Shown here: positions 60,536 to 64,000 of the stretch, piece after piece | How the letters are laid out: each line of letters opens with the position of its first letter | Numbering within the stretch: position 1 is the stretch's first letter | DNA from: JACMLC01 sp963817025 | GTDB taxonomy: Bacteria; Acidobacteriota; Blastocatellia; Pyrinomonadales; Pyrinomonadaceae | Assembly: GCA_963817025.1 (NCBI GenBank) | Contig: CAWFML010000004.1 | Coordinates: 62,001-126,000 of the forward strand | Direction of reading: 5' to 3' | DNA length: 64,000 nucleotides | Notes under the pieces: model-generated | What the model was told of the DNA's origin: nothing | The model's input: only the letters and a program-made list of their open reading frames with translations | Databases searched by the model: none | Position numbers and translations under genes: made by a program

Positions 60536-61783
60536 CTAAGTGTTCTGCGTCAGCGCGACAATCGGATCGAGCCGTGCCGCTTTGAATGCCGGATAGATTC
60601 CGGCGATGATGCCGATGCCGCTCGACACGAAGACCGACAGAAAAATGTAGCCGGGGGTGATCGTCATCGTCACTTCCGCCAGCACAGTGATGAGCCAGCA
60701 AATCCCTGCGGCCAGCAACAATCCGAGCATGCCGCCGAGCGCGCAGAGCAATGCGGATTCAATCAGGAACTGCATCAGAATCTGCTTTTTGGTCGCGCCG
60801 ACAGCTTTTCGCAAGCCGACTTCAAACGTCCTCTCCGTGACGGAGACGAGCATGATGTTCATGACGACGATGCCGCCGACGATAAGCGTAATCAAGGTAA
60901 TCGGAATCACGACCGCCGCGATGCCGCTGGTAAACTCGTCCACCTGATTGTTGACCTCTTCGACGTTGACCAGACCGAAATCGTCCTCTTCATTTCCTTT
61001 CAGCTTATGTTTGTTGCGCATGGCAAGCCGCGCATCCTCTATGGTCGGCTGTAAGGATTCGCGGTCGCGCGATTTGCCGTGGATTTGCAGGCCGGAGACG
61101 CGGCTGAAAATCTGTTGATGCGTAGTCAGTGGAATATACAGATGACGGTCGAAGGAATCGCCGAAGAACGAGCCGCGTTTTTCTTCGATGCCGACAATAC
61201 GCATCGGCAGGCCGCGTATCTTCAACTCCTGCCCGATGGCATTTTTGCCGGGAAAGAATTTTTCCTTGATGTCCGCTCCCAACACGCAGACCAGAGCAGA
61301 GCGTTGCACCTCGTCGGGCGTGATATATCTACCTTCGGAAATGGTCTTGTCCTCGATGCTGACCATATTGGCTGTCACGCCGAAGACCTGCGCGGAGGGA
61401 AATTCCACGCCATCCTGGCTCAGATCCGTCTGGGCATTGACCTGCGCTCCGACCTCCGAGCAGGAGCGGCAATTATCCCGTACCCACTCGAAATCGCCCC
61501 ATTGCAGGCGCTTGTTGCGACGGTTCATACGCTCGAACTCTTCATCCGACAGGTGACCCGAAGCAGCAATGCGCGCCATCATAAAGTGATTGGCTCCCAA
61601 AACCTTCGCCACCTTGTCAACGACGTAAGTGTTCAGCCCGCTAATGGCTGCGCCGACGACGACCACTGAAGCGACGCCGATAATGATACCGATGAGAGTT
61701 AAAAACGCGCGCAGCTTGTGCGCAAAGATGGATTGCAGCGCAATGCGCGCGGCGTCTATATAAAATGAATAAAGATATTTCAT
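60536..61783 (-). CDS. MacB/FtsX-type ABC transporter permease
   Basis: 415 residues from ATG 61783. 'IFAHKLRAFLTLIGIIIGVA' starts the first helix, a periplasmic MacB-like domain follows (with 'CRSCSEVGAQVNAQTDLSQD'), and then three helices ending 'GLRKAVGATKKQILMQFLIE', 'SALLCALGGMLGLLLAAGIC' and 'YIFLSVFVSSGIGIIAGIYP'. 'SVTERTFEVGLRKAVGATKK' mirrors the downstream gene. Two Cys in the periplasmic part may be linked. As with its neighbour, no ATPase subunit is here. Confidence 0.9.
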   Translation of the reverse strand: MKYLYSFYIDAARIALQSIFAHKLRAFLTLIGIIIGVASVVVVGAAISGLNTYVVDKVAKVLGANHFMMARIAASGHLSDEEFERMNRRNKRLQWGDFEWVRDNCRSCSEVGAQVNAQTDLSQDGVEFPSAQVFGVTANMVSIEDKTISEGRYITPDEVQRSALVCVLGADIKEKFFPGKNAIGQELKIRGLPMRIVGIEEKRGSFFGDSFDRHLYIPLTTHQQIFSRVSGLQIHGKSRDRESLQPTIEDARLAMRNKHKLKGNEEDDFGLVNVEEVNNQVDEFTSGIAAVVIPITLITLIVGGIVVMNIMLVSVTERTFEVGLRKAVGATKKQILMQFLIESALLCALGGMLGLLLAAGICWLITVLAEVTMTITPGYIFLSVFVSSGIGIIAGIYPAFKAARLDPIVALTQNT

Positions 61784-61880
61784 TGGGTTAAAGAAAGGCG
61801 CGTGCGACTTCAAGACCAAACGCAAGTACGACCGAAAGGGAAAGAATGTTCTTTAATAGTTTCCTTTAAAAAAAACAGAT

Positions 61881-61978
61881 TAGCCACAGAGAACACAGAG
61901 ATTTAGAAAATTACTAATCTCAGACTCAGATTCAGAATTTCAAATCTCTCTGTGCTCTCTGTGTTCTCTGTGGCTAAA
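61881..61978. repeat. Hairpin repeat with unequal arms, 'ccacagagaacacagag' vocabulary
   Basis: Left arm 'ttagccacagagaacacaga' (from 61881) and right arm 'tctgtgttctctgtggctaa' (to 61978); the right arm has an additional 'tctctctgtgc' unit. Just beyond the flavoprotein 3' end. Confidence 0.88.
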
Positions 61979-61993
61979 TGTCTTTCGTCTTTC

Positions 61994-63157
61994 TCAAGGA
62001 GTTTGCTGGCGCAAACTTGCGGAGACATGGCCTTGAGTTTCCGTGTCGGGAAACGACCCGCGCCCGAAGAAGACATGCCATGCCAGCTTATTGAGCACGG
62101 GCAGGCGCATCGCTCCGCATGCCAGCTCAAGCAAGACAGGCTGCTTGACACGCGCAATCATGCGACGCATCCAGAGCCGCGAGGTAAACCTCGCGCGAAA
62201 AGCTTCGCCCGAATATGCGCTGAGCTGTGCCTGATCTTCCGTCGCCAGATAGTTGCCGATGACCTGCGCGGCCAGACTCGACAGCCGCATGCAAGGGTCT
62301 AAGCCTCCAGCCGTCAGCGGCGAGACAGCGCCCGCCGCATCGCCTATCAACAGGCCACGCTCATTCGCTATCCGCCTGAGCACGCCGCCGACGGGAATAC
62401 GCCCGCCCCTGCGCTCGATCTTGCGCGCATTGCCGAGGTCAAGGATGCTGCCATCAATGCTCCGGCGAAAAATTTCCAGCGCGCGTAAAGGCTCGAAATG
62501 CTTTGCGTAACCTCCGACGCCGATGTGCGCCTCTTCGCCGTCATGCACGACCCACGCGAGATAGCCGGGAGCGAGCACCGGGTCTAAGAAACAATGAAAA
62601 CGCGGCGGGCCATTGAGCGGCACATCCGTAAAAACTTCTTCGACGCCGACGATCCACTCGCTGTTGCTGTCAAGCTCCAGGTCACGCGCGACGCGCGAGC
62701 GTGCGCCGTCGCCTCCGACCAGATAGCGCGTGCGCGCGGCCCAGCGCGTCCCTTGCGTCTCAAATCGGACGAGCGAATCTTTTTCCGCAGACACGCATCC
62801 GGCATACCGCGTCGCGGGTGCCCATTCCACCCCGGCATCTATGCATTCATTAAGATACTGCGTGTACAGCCTTCCCATCCGGCCCACGCGAAACTCGTCG
62901 TGCTCGCTTTCGAGCATCAACTCGCGGCGCGCAGGCGAATACAGAGTCACATGCCGCACGGGCGGGCCTAAAGTCCCTTCGGGAAACTCGAAATCTTCGA
63001 GCGTGCGCCGGACGAAAATGCCGGTCGTATGCACAGCCTCCGTCAGAGACAGCTTGCGATCTGCGAGCAACACGCGTGCGCCCTGCCTTCCCAGGCTCCG
63101 CGCACAATGAAGTCCGGCCAGCCCTGCTCCTATCACGATAACGTCGTATGTCTTCAT
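61994..63157 (-). CDS. FAD-dependent oxidoreductase, geranylgeranyl-reductase family
   Basis: 387 residues from ATG 63157. The Rossmann dinucleotide site 'YDVIVIGAGLAGLHCARSLG' (GxGxxG) is at the start, 'TRYLVGGDGARSRVARDLEL' is the second FAD motif, and 'ERGLLIGDAAGAVSPLTAGG' the third, followed by 'LDPCMRLSSLAAQVIGNYLA'. The family reduces isoprenoid double bonds in lipids and chlorophyll side chains, or hydroxylates aromatic compounds. Substrate not assignable. The C-terminal ~60 residues include basic 'RLWMRRMIARVKQPVLLELA', possibly membrane-facing. No neighbour suggests a pathway. Confidence 0.86.
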   Translation of the reverse strand: MKTYDVIVIGAGLAGLHCARSLGRQGARVLLADRKLSLTEAVHTTGIFVRRTLEDFEFPEGTLGPPVRHVTLYSPARRELMLESEHDEFRVGRMGRLYTQYLNECIDAGVEWAPATRYAGCVSAEKDSLVRFETQGTRWAARTRYLVGGDGARSRVARDLELDSNSEWIVGVEEVFTDVPLNGPPRFHCFLDPVLAPGYLAWVVHDGEEAHIGVGGYAKHFEPLRALEIFRRSIDGSILDLGNARKIERRGGRIPVGGVLRRIANERGLLIGDAAGAVSPLTAGGLDPCMRLSSLAAQVIGNYLATEDQAQLSAYSGEAFRARFTSRLWMRRMIARVKQPVLLELACGAMRLPVLNKLAWHVFFGRGSFPDTETQGHVSASLRQQTP

Positions 63158-63173
63158 TTTATTAACACTCGAA

Positions 63174-63261
63174 AGTAGGGGCCGGGGGTCAGGGGACGGG
63201 TGACAGGGAAAGCTGTTTTGTCTTTTCCTGACCCCTAACCCCTGCCCCACGGCCCCTGCTC
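63174..63261. repeat. Hairpin repeat, 'ggggtcaggggacggg' vocabulary
   Basis: 'agtaggggccgggggtcagg' and 'ggacgggtgacaggga' (from 63174) face 'cctgacccctaacccctgcc' and 'ccacggcccctgct' (to 63260). The right end touches the stop codon of the CreD-like gene. Confidence 0.85.
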
Positions 63262-64000
63262 TACGCAGTTTTCTCTTTCCCTTCGACAGGCTTCATCGCT
63301 GCCGCCGCAAACTTTTCCTTCCACTTGATCTTGCCCGTCACCTGCATCACCACGAACAAAGTGATAATCGAGCCGATGGTGATGGCGAGTCCCGTAAAGC
63401 CTTTGAGAAAAAAGGCGTAGGAGAACAACACCAGATAAATGAATTGGGCCAGAGCCGCCTCGCCGCTCGCAAAACGCATCCCGACCACCAGCCGCAGGTA
63501 ACTGACGACCAGAAAAATAGAAACCGCAGAGCAGATGACGAACGCCATGTGAATCGAGATGTGGTCTACCAGATAGGCCAGCAGGAGATGGAACGAGAAA
63601 AAGGCTGCGGCCAGAAAGAAATAGTTCATCGGGTGCAGTTCTATGCCTCGCAGTGTGGTGATGATGAGCATCAAAAAGAAAAAGAAGAACAGCGAGACGG
63701 GCGCAAAAAGACTGATGCGACCTGCGAGCGGGCCGGGCTGCAACTTCTCAGGCATGACCATCCCGATTTGATAACCCGAAATCAGATTCTTTGAAGCCCA
63801 GATCAGATTCCAGCCCCCGTCCGTCTCCTGTTTTTCAGATGGCGAGAGCGTGTTCTCGGCAAAATCTATGTCCTTGAAATTGGTCTTCATACGCAAGGTG
63901 AAATCGCGCACCTGCGTCACGTTCTGCCCGAAATTGTATTGCCAGCGATCAAGCCCCTGCGAGCGATAGCCGACCTTGAGCGTCGCGGTCTTGCCCGGCG
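63261..64000 (-). CDS. CreD-like inner-membrane protein, C-terminal part (5' end outside window)
   Basis: The frame stays open to base 64000 without a start, so ~246 residues of a longer protein are seen ('KVGYRSQGLDRWQYNFGQNV' leads in). The visible part has six hydrophobic helices beginning 'ISLFAPVSLFFFFFLMLIIT', then 'LRGIELHPMNYFFLAAAFFS' and 'FHLLLAYLVDHISIHMAFVI', a run that matches CreD/YjhQ-type proteins, plus 'LRLVVGMRFASGEAALAQFI'. CreD is an inner-membrane protein under CreBC control in enterobacteria with a poorly defined role. The soluble lead-in fits the family's periplasmic domain. A hairpin repeat touches its stop codon. Confidence 0.78.
   Translation of the reverse strand, partial: PGKTATLKVGYRSQGLDRWQYNFGQNVTQVRDFTLRMKTNFKDIDFAENTLSPSEKQETDGGWNLIWASKNLISGYQIGMVMPEKLQPGPLAGRISLFAPVSLFFFFFLMLIITTLRGIELHPMNYFFLAAAFFSFHLLLAYLVDHISIHMAFVICSAVSIFLVVSYLRLVVGMRFASGEAALAQFIYLVLFSYAFFLKGFTGLAITIGSIITLFVVMQVTGKIKWKEKFAAAAMKPVEGKEKTA

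Overview
The window looks like a chromosomal segment of an acidobacterium, most likely class Blastocatellia (Pyrinomonas-like). The basis is inference from content: Asn/Ala-rich lipoproteins, an M36 metallopeptidase ending in 'DFDGDGKTD..VFRP' repeats, a VWFA-related protein, a P460/multiheme cytochrome, signal-peptide amidohydrolases, and generally high G+C with dispersed 'cgcaaaggcgcaaag' hairpins. No rRNA is present, so the placement is not proven.

Layout. 1-6.7 kb: the 3' end of gyrA, a secreted S41-like protein with TPRs, a coupled pair (LON-domain protein and a MoaD-MoaE fusion) and sbcD. 6.7-9.8 kb: an orphan receiver protein, a Gpt2/Sct1-like acyltransferase and a bestrophin. 9.9-11.7 kb: three small same-strand genes (AlkB-like oxygenase, DUF486 membrane protein, zinc ribbon), each followed on its 3' side by a related imperfect palindrome bounded by RYYYAAC/GTTRRRY-like ends; this resembles an integron cassette cluster without an integrase. 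11.8-15.3 kb: an NtrC-type regulator and a PrsK-like histidine kinase. 15.6-25 kb: mostly metabolic genes (CysQ-like phosphatase, PLP decarboxylase, aldo/keto reductase, Mpo1-like protein, ChrA, UspA, a second acyltransferase). 25-31 kb: a Gly/Lys/Ala-rich disordered protein with an apparent 3' frameshift, a truncated DUF2721 gene, a radical SAM enzyme, a peroxiredoxin, a YggX-like protein with an added zinc ribbon, and three small lipoproteins. 31-36 kb: three consecutive exported amidohydrolase-fold proteins, the outer two lacking metal ligands. 36-47 kb: a Popeye-like protein, membrane and secreted proteins, a six-haem P460 cytochrome, an arylamine N-acetyltransferase and a VWA protein. 47-48 kb: tRNA-Arg(ACG) with its 3' end duplicated 561 bp downstream and an HNH endonuclease gene between the copies. 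48-64 kb: DNA repair (HhH-GPD glycosylase, endonuclease III), an ATP-grasp enzyme, the giant M36 peptidase, XerD, DUF6328, two MacB-like permeases, a geranylgeranyl-reductase-like flavoprotein and the C-terminal part of a CreD-like protein cut by the window end.

The most unusual layer lies between the genes. Around thirty palindromes punctuate the junctions. Their arms are built from short degenerate tandem words, and at least nine unrelated vocabularies share one architecture (words, loop, complementary words). In several places one vocabulary is nested inside the loop of another, and some arms run into the coding ends of neighbouring genes. All functional calls rest on reading motifs in the sequence; no database search was possible.
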